From NCBI GenBank assembly GCA_002315455.1, contig DCGG01000129.1:1-17604 (forward strand): a DNA stretch of 17,604 nucleotides, written 5' to 3'. Every line of letters starts with the position of its first letter. The stretch's first letter is position 1. The stretch is from Lentisphaeria bacterium UBA1784 (lineage in GTDB: Bacteria > Verrucomicrobiota > Lentisphaeria > Victivallales > Victivallaceae). The position numbers and the translations under genes were made by a program. Of the stretch, positions 1-7,946 are shown in pieces. The notes below the pieces were generated by a model that saw only the letters and a list, made by a program, of their open reading frames with translations, searched no databases and was not told the DNA's origin.

Positions 1-83
1 GATCCCGGGCTGCGCGCTCGGCGGCGACCGCCTCGCAGGTGTGTGCGCGGTCAGGAAGTTTGCATGGGCGGATCAAACTCCGG
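1..83. other. Window edge downstream of the minus-strand operon, unresolved
   Basis: This stretch follows the stop of the glycoside-hydrolase-like gene on the minus strand. I see no convincing terminator hairpin with a T-run. On the minus strand one frame running off the window edge reads like coding sequence (…CEAVAAERAARD), but it has no ATG start, only a possible TTG, so I do not call a gene. It may be the beginning of another gene whose body lies outside the window. Confidence 0.3.
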
Positions 84-2630
84 TCACAGGCGGTCGAAGC
101 GGAAATATGCCTTTTCGTAAGGCTCCATTTTGACGGCGGGACCGTAGTCGGGAAAGCGTTCGGCATTGATCATGTCGAGGAAGCGCCGGGCGGTCTTGCT
201 CAGGTCGTTCCGGTCGGTCCCCCGGACCGCCATCATTCCCGGCCGGACGGTGATGCCGGTGCCGAGGTCCGCCGTATTTCCACCGGATGCCGTTACTGCC
301 ACGGTGAGGGGCGGAAGCGCGGTATCCTTCACCAGTTTGACCCGGATCCGTTTGCGCTTCTTCTTATCCTTGGAGGAGACGGAGCCGTTGAAAACCTCCC
401 GGTAGAAGAACTCCACCCGCTGGGCGATCTCCGAGGAGGGAAAGTCGTCTGCGTGCCGGATGACGAACTCCGGTTGTTTCCCCTTTACGGAGGGGAACTC
501 CCGGACGTCCTTCAGATCTCCGCGGAAAGCCGCATTGCGGTACTGCACCTTGACCGTCTCTCCCTTGCGGATGGCGACGGGAGTGGAACCCTCCCGGACG
601 TAAGTGCCGAAGTTCTGCCGGGGCAGGAACTCCCCTTCCAGATCTTTGCTCACGATGGTGAGGGTGTTCCATGCGAAGTCGCCGCTCCAGTTGACGGAGG
701 CGGTGCCCTTGCCCTTCACGGAACCAACCGCTTCCAGCACGCTCAACAGCAGCCGGGGGATCTCCACGCGGACCGTCTCCCTGCCGTCGGCGAGGGTCTG
801 CTCCGCCTTTCCGCCGAAGCGGGGTGCAAAAAGAATGGGATCGCCTTTTTTGGCTCCGGCGAGGTTGGTGCGGAGTTCTCCGGGGAAGACGGTCACTTCG
901 ACCCTGGCCGTTTCGCCGGAGTTGTTGATGGAGACGTAGGCGTGGTCGCCTTCGCCGTAGCGGGCGATCTCGGTCTTTGCGGGGCCGGTGGCGCAGGGGA
1001 CCGCCTTCCAGCCGGCGTCATTGCATTCGATGAAGGTGTGCACGGTGCGGCACACGTACTCCGTCAGGAACTCCGCCGGAAGCGAGGAGCCGCTGGCGAA
1101 GGCGCGGTGGACGGCGTAGCGCGCCAGATCCCGCTTGAACTGATGCTGATCCGCCTCGTCCCACTTGTTGAAGTTGGGATCGAAGTCCCGGGGACTGTAT
1201 CCCTCCCACATCATCAATCCCTTCTCCCCGAGGACGTAGCGGAAGGGTACCGGGAAGGGCGGTTCCGCGTCCCACGGCGTGCATTCGATCATCATCATGT
1301 CGCACCAGAGCATGTCGATGCAGTGCTGGTATTTGGTGTTGACGGCGACGCCGGTGTTTCCGGGGAGGGTTTTGCAGGGCAGCGTGCGGATGTAGTCGAA
1401 GAGCAGGGCGGACCCCACCCCCCGGACCACTCCCGGTCCGTGCTGATCGAACCCCACGTTGTTCATTTCCCTGAGTTTGGGGCCGCGATAGACGCTGGAG
1501 GGTGCGGAGACGTCGAAGGCGAGAGAGCCGAGGTCATAGGTTTTGACCAGTTCCGCGAACTGACGGCGGATCTCCTGTCCCCACGAACACTCGGGGAAAG
1601 TGTGAACGCCGGTGGCCTCTGCGTATTCGCCCTTGGGCCGCATGGGGAAGGCCGCGTTCACGGAGTCGGGATAGCGCCTGGCGATGGCGGGGGAGAGGTA
1701 CGCGAGAGCCATCATGTAGAAGCCGTTGGCGACGCCGCAGTAGTAGCCGTTTGCGGCGCGGAATTGCTGGATCTCCTGGAATTTCTCCAGGGAGAGGTCC
1801 GTATTGCGGTACTTATACTGCTTGCCCTCCCGGTCCCGGTATTCCAGCGTCCGGGCGGTGACGTAGTCTTTCCCGGCGGGCAACTCTCTGTTGAGGGGAT
1901 CGCCCCAGGAACGTCCGGCGCCGTGGCACCACTCCCAGGTGGCGCCGCTCATGCGGCAATTTTCCGGGTTGAGCCAGCGCCAGGAACAATACTGGGCGCA
2001 GATGCCGAAGACGTCGGGATTGGTGCGGGGATCCCGCTTGAAACGCCGGGGATGGAGCATGTGGTAGCGCCCGATGGCGTCGAGGATGCCGTACTTGGCG
2101 TCGAACCGAATGACGTCGAAACTGCAGTCATAAGTGGCCCCTTTCCGCAGAAATGCCGCCTTGACCGCGATGGTGAGAGTGACGGTATCGTCCTTTTTGG
2201 CGACGGTCAGTTCCACGAAACTGCTGAGGTCGCCGGCGCCGGGGGCGATGGCGATGCCGGTATTGGTGGTCTTGTCCCAGACGGCGCCCATGGGGAAGTA
2301 CTCCTGAAATATCAGCATATTGGAGCTGCTTCCCGCTTTGGGGGCGGCGATGGTCTTGCCGTTGAATACCAGCAGGTCCTTGCCGGTGAGGGAGACGCTT
2401 TTACGGATCTGCACCATCTTGGTCTTGTCGGTACGGCTGATGGCGCGGCAGGTGAAAACGTCCTCGCCGTTGATGCCTTTGGAACGAGTGGTCTTCAGCG
2501 TGACCTCGCCCTCGGGGACCTTGGTGGTGCCGTCCGCTTCCCGGAGAACGTGAGCGGAGATGACCGGTTCGGCCCCGCAGAGGGAGAGGGCGGTCAGCGC
2601 CGCCGCAAAAAGAAAAGTCATGCGTTTCAT
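84..2630 (-). CDS. Secreted glycoside-hydrolase-like protein (predicted TIM barrel with flanking beta domains)
   Basis: The 848-residue product starts with a Sec signal peptide (hydrophobic residues 5-17, likely cleaved after CGA at 18-20), so it should be exported. Residues about 25-200 look like an N-terminal beta-sandwich of the kind that precedes catalytic barrels in large glycosidases, ending in a 'GRYHMLHPRRF' linker. Residues about 205-540 look like a (beta/alpha)8 barrel, with Asp373 (LAFDVSA) and Glu449 (MMIECTPWD) at strand ends as candidate catalytic acids. A beta-sandwich follows at about 555-655. The tail (about 750-840) resembles the small alpha/beta domain seen next to GH20 and GH67 barrels, which is odd at the C terminus. 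I cannot name a GH family, and the substrate is unknown. Its Shine-Dalgarno (GAGG) overlaps the stop of the upstream gene 6 bases away, so the two are co-transcribed and probably translationally coupled. Confidence 0.75.
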   Translation of the reverse strand: MKRMTFLFAAALTALSLCGAEPVISAHVLREADGTTKVPEGEVTLKTTRSKGINGEDVFTCRAISRTDKTKMVQIRKSVSLTGKDLLVFNGKTIAAPKAGSSSNMLIFQEYFPMGAVWDKTTNTGIAIAPGAGDLSSFVELTVAKKDDTVTLTIAVKAAFLRKGATYDCSFDVIRFDAKYGILDAIGRYHMLHPRRFKRDPRTNPDVFGICAQYCSWRWLNPENCRMSGATWEWCHGAGRSWGDPLNRELPAGKDYVTARTLEYRDREGKQYKYRNTDLSLEKFQEIQQFRAANGYYCGVANGFYMMALAYLSPAIARRYPDSVNAAFPMRPKGEYAEATGVHTFPECSWGQEIRRQFAELVKTYDLGSLAFDVSAPSSVYRGPKLREMNNVGFDQHGPGVVRGVGSALLFDYIRTLPCKTLPGNTGVAVNTKYQHCIDMLWCDMMMIECTPWDAEPPFPVPFRYVLGEKGLMMWEGYSPRDFDPNFNKWDEADQHQFKRDLARYAVHRAFASGSSLPAEFLTEYVCRTVHTFIECNDAGWKAVPCATGPAKTEIARYGEGDHAYVSINNSGETARVEVTVFPGELRTNLAGAKKGDPILFAPRFGGKAEQTLADGRETVRVEIPRLLLSVLEAVGSVKGKGTASVNWSGDFAWNTLTIVSKDLEGEFLPRQNFGTYVREGSTPVAIRKGETVKVQYRNAAFRGDLKDVREFPSVKGKQPEFVIRHADDFPSSEIAQRVEFFYREVFNGSVSSKDKKKRKRIRVKLVKDTALPPLTVAVTASGGNTADLGTGITVRPGMMAVRGTDRNDLSKTARRFLDMINAERFPDYGPAVKMEPYEKAYFRFDRL

Positions 2631-2636
2631 TTGGAT

Positions 2637-3500
2637 TTACCTCGCTTGAAAGATGTTCTCTTCGGGGCAGAAGACCACTTCCATGGTGCCGTCCGCGTAG
2701 AAGACGTTGAGGGCGTGGCCGAAGATCTTATTCTGATCCAGACCGCGGCGGTAATCATACTGGCTGGAGAGGGTCTCCTGATACTCCGTGACGGGCGAGG
2801 GGAACTCCTTGACCCATACGGTATCCCGCAGGCCCGTGTGGACGATGGTGAGCTTCCGGATGGGCTTGGCGTTGGCGATGTCGATGCGGACACCGTTCTC
2901 GTTGTTGTCGGTGACGTCAATGAGGAAGGGCGAGGCGAAGTCGGTGGATCCGGTGGCCATGTAGATGCCGAAAGCGAAGGTCATGGAGAAGTCCTTGACG
3001 GTTTCGGGCAGGGAGATGAGTCGGTAGGTGAGGCGCCAGCGGTTGGGGTCGCCGCCCAGTTTCTGCAGGGTCCGCGGGGAGAAATAGGGCGTGAGGTAAC
3101 TGTTGAAGCCTCCGAAGTAGAAGATCCGCTTATCATAATAGACTTTGGTGGGTTTGTCGACGCCGTAGCACCAGGTGAGGACCTTGGCATTGGCGAAGCG
3201 GTACCACGAACCCACGAGGTAGGTGCGTCCTCCCTGGATCACGTGCCTGGTGCGCCAGTAGGCGGATTCGGGCTGGAAGGATTCCACGCGCCACGCCGGA
3301 TCGCCGGTTGAGAAGGGCGATCCCTTGATGGCCTCCGCCTTGCATCGTTCCTGTTTTTTGTCGAAGTGGAACTTTGCCTTCTTCAGAAGATTGTTTCCCG
3401 AATGGACGATTGCGGGGTAAAAGAGCACCCGCTTCTCCCCGGCGGCGGCTGCAGTCACGGCGGCGAGCACCAGCAGTGACAGCAAAAAAGACTTCTTCAT
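2637..3500 (-). CDS. Secreted protein of unknown function
   Basis: The 287-residue product carries a clear Sec signal peptide (MKKSFLLSLL…, likely cleaved after the alanine run at about residue 20). The mature part is rich in aromatic residues and predicted beta strands (for example YRFANAKVLTW, FYFGGFNSYL), a composition common in beta-sandwich carbohydrate-binding modules. I recognise no family and no catalytic motif. It is the first gene of a two-gene unit with the large glycoside-hydrolase-like protein, so it may bind or present the same polysaccharide, but that is inference from context. The start is supported by an AAAGGGG Shine-Dalgarno just upstream and by a well-formed promoter at 3594-3622. 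Confidence 0.75.
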   Translation of the reverse strand: MKKSFLLSLLVLAAVTAAAAGEKRVLFYPAIVHSGNNLLKKAKFHFDKKQERCKAEAIKGSPFSTGDPAWRVESFQPESAYWRTRHVIQGGRTYLVGSWYRFANAKVLTWCYGVDKPTKVYYDKRIFYFGGFNSYLTPYFSPRTLQKLGGDPNRWRLTYRLISLPETVKDFSMTFAFGIYMATGSTDFASPFLIDVTDNNENGVRIDIANAKPIRKLTIVHTGLRDTVWVKEFPSPVTEYQETLSSQYDYRRGLDQNKIFGHALNVFYADGTMEVVFCPEENIFQAR

Positions 3501-3552
3501 CCGTCATCCCCTTTCTTGTTGTATGTACAGGCGAAGTTTTTCAGAATGGTGT

Positions 3553-3581
3553 GGCCGTTTCCCCTCCGAGGCGGGGCGGCC
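3553..3581 (-). promoter_or_regulatory. GC-rich hairpin in the 5' leader of the secreted-protein operon
   Basis: GGCCG (3553-3557) pairs with CGGCC (3577-3581), and inside it CCCC (3561-3564) faces GGGG (3573-3576), with a three-base bulge. It would lie within the first 35 or so bases of the minus-strand transcript starting near 3587. It could stabilise the 5' end or take part in attenuation. There is no T-run after it, so it is not a classical terminator. Confidence 0.35.
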
Positions 3582-3593
3582 GACGATGGAGTA

Positions 3594-3622
3594 AAAATAG
3601 CGCGGAAGCCGGGATTTTTCAA
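3594..3622 (-). promoter_or_regulatory. Sigma70-type promoter for the secreted-protein operon
   Basis: On the minus strand TTGAAA (3617-3622) is followed by a 17-base spacer and TATTTT (3594-3599). The sequence just upstream of the -35 box is very A/T-rich and could act as an UP element. Transcription would begin near 3587, giving a leader of about 87 bases. Confidence 0.65.
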
Positions 3623-3674
3623 GCAGATTATTTTCGAAAAAAATGGAAAATTCATTGTTTTTTTGCCGCTTTAC

Positions 3675-3825
3675 GAAACTTTTGTACATAGAAGACAGAC
3701 TCTGCTTTAGAAGTTGTATCATGTTGATTGGCAATAAGTAGCAATGACGTTAATGGTCGTCTCCTTCTTCTCCTGCGGAGGAGGTTTGCCCTTTGTTTTT
3801 GTAGAAACTTTTGTATAAAACAGAC
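3675..3825. repeat. Imperfect direct repeat in the divergent intergenic region
   Basis: GAAACTTTTGTACATAGAAG followed by ACAGAC (3675-3700) recurs as GAAACTTTTGTATAAAACAG followed by AC (3804-3825). The first 12 bases are identical and both copies end in ACAGAC. The copies have the same orientation and start 129 bases apart, between the promoters of two divergent transcripts. This is the arrangement of a regulator's operator pair, but I do not recognise the regulator. The second copy also contains a TATAAA that could be a minor plus-strand -10 box. Confidence 0.4.
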
Positions 3826-3884
3826 CGTCCGGGATCCATTCGTTGCGATTCGGGAAAAAGGGGACGAGTTTCTTGGATTTTCAT

Positions 3885-3913
3885 TTGCAATGGTGGAGAG
3901 TTCATGCTATATT
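3885..3913 (+). promoter_or_regulatory. Sigma70-type promoter for the cotransporter gene
   Basis: TTGCAA (3885-3890), a 17-base spacer and TATATT (3908-3913), with an extended -10 TGC directly before the -10 box. Transcription would start near 3920. That leaves only about 10 bases before the ATG at 3930 but about 34 before the ATG at 3954, a leader length matching the other promoters in this window. Confidence 0.7.
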
Positions 3914-3953
3914 TCCGCCGGTTTTCTGAATGACACGCAATTGGTCGCTGACG

Positions 3954-6182
3954 ATGGAAGGACAGAAGGGCTATCGGTTCAATACGTTCGGAGGAGTTTT
4001 TCTTCCTTCGATCCTGACGATCTTCGGCGTCGTTATGTTCCTGCGACTGGGGACGGTCGTCGGCGAACTCGGCATCCTCGGCGCGCTGGGAATACTGCTC
4101 TTCGCGGAAAGCATCGCTCTTGCCACGGGATTGTCCATCTCCTCGATCTCCACCAATACCCCCGTTCAAAGCGGAGGTCCCTATTTCCTGATCTCCCGGG
4201 CCCTGGGACCCGGCTTCGGGACCTCGATCGGATTGACCTACTATGTTTCACAGTCCCTTTCCGTCCCCTTCTACGTCATCGGTTTTACGGAGGCGGTCGT
4301 CACGATCTTCCCCGGACTTCAGGAGTTTCAGTTCTGGGTGAGTCTGATCCCGTTGCTGATCCTCTTCGGGATCGCTCTCGTCGGAGCCGATTGGGCGATC
4401 CGGACGCAGTACGTCATTTTGCTGGTCCTCGGGATCTCCATCGTGGTCATGCTGGGCGGTGCGTGGGCCGCCGGTCCGACGTTTGCGCGGATGCAGATCA
4501 ATCTTCACGAACTCCCCGGGCAGCGGCTGGATATTCTTGCTCTCGCCGGATGCTTTGCGGTGTTTTTCCCCGCGGTGACGGGCTTCCTCGCCGGCGTCAA
4601 CATGTCGGGGGACCTCGCTGATGCCCGGAGGTCCATCCCCCGGGGGACCATGCTTGCCATCGCCGTCGGTTTCGTCGTCTATGCGAGTGAGATCGTACTT
4701 TTCGGTTCGGCGTGGGACCGGGAGACTCTGATCGCCAACACCTACGGAACCGTGGTGCAGAACGCTTTGTGGCATACCGGCTTGCTGATTTTTGCCGGAG
4801 TGGTGGCCGCAACGCTTTCCAGCGCGCTCGGGACGTTGCTCGGCGCCCCCCGCATCCTGCAGGCTTTTGCCGCGGATCACATCTTTCCCGCGCTGGACCT
4901 TTTTGCGAAGGGGCGGGGCAGGAAGGCCGACCCGATCCCGGCCATGTTTCTGACTCTGCTGATTTCCGTGGCAACGATATGGTGGGGGACGGCCTGCGAG
5001 GGCAATACGCTGGACGCGGTGGCGAAGTTGGTCACGATGTTCACCCTCTGCACCTACGCCATCATCAACATTTCGGCGGCGGTGGAGGGATACGCTTCGA
5101 ATCCCTCCTTCCGTCCGCATTTCCGGCTGTTTCACTGGACGATCGGGGTTTACGGGGCATCTGCGTCATTGATTGCCGCGCTTCTGATCGATCCGCTGCT
5201 GCTGCTGATTGCGTTCTGCATCGTCGTCGGACTTTTCCTGTACGCCCGGAAGCGTTCGCTTACGATCACCTTCGGAGATGCGCGGAGAGGATACATTTTT
5301 GAGCATCTCCGCCGTTATCTGCTGAAACTTTCTTCCATGCCGCAGGACCCCAAGAATTGGCGGCCGCAACTGCTGGTGCTGGCCGGAAGGGACGAGAAGC
5401 ATAAAACGCTGATTCGGACGGGCGCTCTGCTGAACAACGAGCGGGGGATCCTTTCCGTTTTGCGGATCATCGACCTGCCGCAGGATTCGGAACTGGTCTC
5501 GGAGCGCAGGCGGGAATTGACCCGGATGCGGAAGGAACTGGCGGAACTTCGGACGGATTATTTTCCGGAGATCATCGCGGTCACCGGAGACTTCGATTTC
5601 GATGCCGCGCTCAACGTCTATCTGCAAAGCCGCGCCATCGGACCCATGGCGTTGAACATCGTGCTCTGCGGCTGGCCGGTTCATGAGGAGAGGATAAAAG
5701 CGTTCTTCCTGCATCTGCGGACCATCCGTCAACTGCGGATGAGTTCCCTCCTGCTGCTGAACCCGGAACGGATGCCGGTGGAGGCCTGCGGAACGATCGA
5801 CGTCTGGTGGCGGGGACGGCGGAACGGCTCTCTTATGCTGATCCTTGCCTATCTGCTCTCCTGCAACAAAGGGTGGCGGCACTGTCCGATCCGGCTTCTG
5901 CGGATCGCTGCTCCGGAGGGGAGGGCGGCGGCGCTGCGGGAATTGGCGGCGCTCAGGGAGGAGGCCCGGATCGAAGCGGAACAGATCGTTATTTCGGATG
6001 GTTCGGACTTCGAAACGGCCTTTGTCCGGGAATCATCATCGGCCTCCATGATCTTTTTGGGATATCTGCCGCCGGGGGAAGAGGACATCCCTGCGTTTCA
6101 CGGCCGGATCAGCCGCCTGACGGGGGAAATGCCGGCTATGTTTCTGGTGACGTCCGCCGGAGATACGGATCTGGATTCCTGA
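3954..6182 (+). CDS. Cation-chloride cotransporter of the SLC12/APC superfamily
   Basis: This is a bacterial relative of the animal Na-K-Cl and K-Cl cotransporters, an inner-membrane carrier moving chloride with sodium and/or potassium. The start of TM1 (GGVFLPSILTIFGVVMFLRLG) and the TM3 region (GGPYFLISRALGPGFG then IGLTYY) match the NKCC pattern. About 12 membrane helices fill residues 10-430, and a soluble domain fills about 445-742. That domain keeps the diagnostic IDVWW stretch (DVWW at 616-619) and the following LILAYLL…W helix, but the acidic DDGG that usually follows DVWW is replaced by RGRRNGS. The protein is shorter than animal homologues and lacks their long regulatory N terminus. 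Ion selectivity cannot be read from sequence. An in-frame ATG at 3930 is possible, but neither start has a clear Shine-Dalgarno. I prefer 3954 from the promoter position. Confidence 0.85.
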   Translation: MEGQKGYRFNTFGGVFLPSILTIFGVVMFLRLGTVVGELGILGALGILLFAESIALATGLSISSISTNTPVQSGGPYFLISRALGPGFGTSIGLTYYVSQSLSVPFYVIGFTEAVVTIFPGLQEFQFWVSLIPLLILFGIALVGADWAIRTQYVILLVLGISIVVMLGGAWAAGPTFARMQINLHELPGQRLDILALAGCFAVFFPAVTGFLAGVNMSGDLADARRSIPRGTMLAIAVGFVVYASEIVLFGSAWDRETLIANTYGTVVQNALWHTGLLIFAGVVAATLSSALGTLLGAPRILQAFAADHIFPALDLFAKGRGRKADPIPAMFLTLLISVATIWWGTACEGNTLDAVAKLVTMFTLCTYAIINISAAVEGYASNPSFRPHFRLFHWTIGVYGASASLIAALLIDPLLLLIAFCIVVGLFLYARKRSLTITFGDARRGYIFEHLRRYLLKLSSMPQDPKNWRPQLLVLAGRDEKHKTLIRTGALLNNERGILSVLRIIDLPQDSELVSERRRELTRMRKELAELRTDYFPEIIAVTGDFDFDAALNVYLQSRAIGPMALNIVLCGWPVHEERIKAFFLHLRTIRQLRMSSLLLLNPERMPVEACGTIDVWWRGRRNGSLMLILAYLLSCNKGWRHCPIRLLRIAAPEGRAAALRELAALREEARIEAEQIVISDGSDFETAFVRESSSASMIFLGYLPPGEEDIPAFHGRISRLTGEMPAMFLVTSAGDTDLDS

Positions 6183-6205
6183 AACAGTTTTTCCGTGTAT
6201 CCTTA

Positions 6206-6234
6206 TTGCAATCTTTCCGCTGCCGCACTATATT
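6206..6234 (+). promoter_or_regulatory. Sigma70-type promoter for the metallopeptidase gene
   Basis: TTGCAA (6206-6211), a 17-base spacer and TATATT (6229-6234), the same hexamers as the transporter promoter. Transcription would start near 6241, about 31 bases before the start codon. I see no terminator between the transporter stop and this promoter, so some read-through is possible. Confidence 0.7.
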
Positions 6235-6271
6235 ACTCAAGAACATCCACCTCTGAAAATCACAGAACGGC

Positions 6272-7234
6272 ATGATGAAAAAAGCTTTTCTTCTGATCCT
6301 TGCCCTCGCCGGCGCGCTTCTGCAGGCGGCGGTGACGCCGGAGCAACTCTCCACTCACATGGAGGAACTCACTCCCGGAGTCCGGGCGCATCTGACGGCG
6401 GCGCTGCAAATGATCGCCCGCACTCCCACCGGGAAGTTCCTTTTTGAGCACATTTCGCCCGACGTCCAGTTCCGGGTCAAAGCCATGCCCCAGTGGGGAT
6501 CCGCCGACGCGCAGGACGTCATCACGCTGGAATCCCTCCGGCTGGAGGGCAATTCCTTTCCGGAGACCACGGAACATCAGAACCGGATCAAGGTCTGTTT
6601 CACGGCGGAGATTCTCTCCCACGAAATGCTCCACAATGCCCAGTTTCACGCGGGACTTTTCCGCTATCCGCAGGGATGCTCCGGGTACGAGGCGACGCTC
6701 TGCGAAAAACTGATGGAACTTCAGGCGAAATATACGGGAGAAGGGATGTTCTACGAATTGAGCCAACTGCCGGAGAACAAAGGCAGCGTCCGGCCCAAGT
6801 CCGGTTTCTTTCTGGTGATGCAGCGTTTGGCGGCCGATCCGGCCAAGGAGTTTCTGGAGACCCTCTGGAGCAACCGGAGCACCACTTCCGACGGCAAAAA
6901 ACTCTTCATTCGGCAGGTCCGGGAGGTAGCCCAGTGGAATGCCGCCTATACCGAGCAGGCCTTCCGCAACAATTACGGGCGGTTCCTCAACAACGTGCCC
7001 GGCGTGGGGAGTGCGGCGATCGCGGCGCATTTGCAGAAGATCATCGACTTCGGCAGGACCTGCACTTCCGCGAAATTCCTCATGGAGAAGGCTCCGGAAC
7101 GTCCCATCTCCAACGGCATCGCCGGTTATGAAAACGGCAGCAAAGTCCTGGAATTGCAGGCGGTTCCCGGCGGATACGTCAGGCGCACCTTCAACGGAGG
7201 CGCAGTGAATGAGACGCTCATCCGCGTACAGTGA
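6272..7234 (+). CDS. Secreted putative zinc metallopeptidase (HExxH)
   Basis: The 320-residue product begins with a Sec signal peptide (MMKKAFLLILALAGALLQAA) and is probably exported. The key motif is SHEMLHNAQFH at 116-126, where His117-Glu118-x-x-His121 is a zincin-type zinc site. Glu140 or Glu145 in the next helix (YEATLCEKLMELQ) is a candidate third ligand, as in gluzincins, and His126 is another possibility. The rest is mostly predicted helix. The layout recalls small domain-of-unknown-function metallopeptidases, but I cannot name the family with confidence. The start is one of two adjacent ATGs (6272 or 6275) with no strong Shine-Dalgarno. The downstream reductase follows 24 bases after the stop, so the two form an operon without an obvious functional link. 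Confidence 0.7.
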   Translation: MMKKAFLLILALAGALLQAAVTPEQLSTHMEELTPGVRAHLTAALQMIARTPTGKFLFEHISPDVQFRVKAMPQWGSADAQDVITLESLRLEGNSFPETTEHQNRIKVCFTAEILSHEMLHNAQFHAGLFRYPQGCSGYEATLCEKLMELQAKYTGEGMFYELSQLPENKGSVRPKSGFFLVMQRLAADPAKEFLETLWSNRSTTSDGKKLFIRQVREVAQWNAAYTEQAFRNNYGRFLNNVPGVGSAAIAAHLQKIIDFGRTCTSAKFLMEKAPERPISNGIAGYENGSKVLELQAVPGGYVRRTFNGGAVNETLIRVQ

Positions 7235-7258
7235 TCGCCGGAGTGTCAGAGGTGTAAT

Positions 7259-7873
7259 ATGACGGAATGCGTGAAAAACTCCGGGACGAACCGGATCCTG
7301 CTGGTCAACGGCGCCACCACCAAGGGCGGCAATACCGACTGCATGGAGGAGTGCCTTCAGAAGGGGATCCGTGCGGCGGGAGGGCGTGTGGACGCAGTCC
7401 GGCTCTCGGCTCTTACCATGAAGTATCCCGGCTGTTCCGGGTGCATGCACTGCCAGAAGCACCATCCGTCCCCCTGCGTCTTCGATGACGACTACGGACG
7501 CCTCGCATGGAGCGTTCCCCGATATGACGTCCTGCTTTTCGTGACCCCCTGCTATTTTCACGGAGCCACGGCGAAGATGCGCTGTTTTCTGGAGCGGCTC
7601 TACGCCCTCTACGACATCAGGGGCGGGACCAATCTCATGTCCGGACACAGGATGCGCTGGGCGTTGGCGCTCAATGCCGGAGACCCGCCGGAGGGCGGTC
7701 TGCTGGTGACGGACCGGGCCTTTCGGGAGGAAGCGCAGTACGCCCGTGTGCCCATTCGCAGCTGGCTGGTGGGCGGAACCACCTTCGGCAACGCCCTTCC
7801 GGAGCGTCCGGACCTTCGGGATGAGGGCGTCGCCTTCGGGAAGATGCTTGCCGCATGGCAACCGGAGGCGTGA
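7259..7873 (+). CDS. NADPH-dependent FMN reductase / iron-sulfur flavoprotein-like protein
   Basis: The 204-residue product has the flavodoxin fold typical of NADPH-dependent FMN reductases. Strand 1 (RILLVNGATTKGGNT, 12-26) forms the FMN phosphate loop, and VTPCYFHGATAKMRCFLER (95-113) matches the conserved 'P-x-Y-x-x…K-x-F-x-D-R' region. Between them is CSGCMHC (59-65) plus Cys73, the position where related flavoproteins carry a cysteine cluster that can bind an iron-sulfur centre. It is likely a cytoplasmic electron-transfer or quinone/flavin reductase; the partner is unknown. An AGAGG Shine-Dalgarno at about 7248-7253 supports the start. It is co-transcribed with the metallopeptidase gene and runs convergently into the AAC(3) gene. 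Confidence 0.8.
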   Translation: MTECVKNSGTNRILLVNGATTKGGNTDCMEECLQKGIRAAGGRVDAVRLSALTMKYPGCSGCMHCQKHHPSPCVFDDDYGRLAWSVPRYDVLLFVTPCYFHGATAKMRCFLERLYALYDIRGGTNLMSGHRMRWALALNAGDPPEGGLLVTDRAFREEAQYARVPIRSWLVGGTTFGNALPERPDLRDEGVAFGKMLAAWQPEA

Positions 7874-7900
7874 AGCCACCGGAGCACGCCGAGGAACCGG

Positions 7901-7946
7901 GAAAAAGACGGAGCGTGATCTTCCGGACTCGCCGGGGGATCACGCT
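7901..7946. terminator. Hairpin terminator between convergent genes
   Basis: AGCGTGATC (7912-7920) pairs perfectly with GATCACGCT (7938-7946). The stem continues through TTCCGG/CCGGGG with a five-base loop. The two T:G pairs make the fold tighter in the plus transcript. In the minus transcript they become mismatches, but the stem is followed four bases later by a run of five T (7902-7906). It overlaps the stop codon of the AAC(3) gene and probably serves both directions. Confidence 0.55.

Larger units (their letters stand above)
3501..3953. other. Divergent intergenic region without a gene
   Basis: About 450 bases separate the minus-strand secreted-protein operon from the plus-strand transporter. 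It is markedly richer in A/T than its surroundings and holds two opposing promoters, one leader hairpin and one imperfect repeat, annotated separately. Small open frames cross it on both strands, but none has a ribosome binding site or protein-like composition, so I call no gene here. Confidence 0.6.

Noticed and set aside
2570..2630. A lipoprotein signal (LSLC) in the glycoside-hydrolase-like protein
   Set aside because: The residue before the Cys is Leu, not the Gly/Ala/Ser needed for a lipobox, and a good signal peptidase I site follows directly.
39..3311. A 1090-codon open frame on the plus strand opposite the two secreted-protein genes
   Set aside because: It is the antisense shadow of the minus-strand genes in GC-rich DNA. 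It is Gly/Val/Asp-rich without domains, has no ribosome binding site, and the minus-strand products have signal peptides, ribosome binding sites and a promoter.
3728..4621. A plus-strand open frame starting in the intergenic region
   Set aside because: It runs out of frame through the cotransporter gene, has no ribosome binding site and shows no recognisable protein.
6260..7879. A 539-codon minus-strand open frame
   Set aside because: It is a shadow of the metallopeptidase and reductase genes, which both have recognisable motifs and the right signals.
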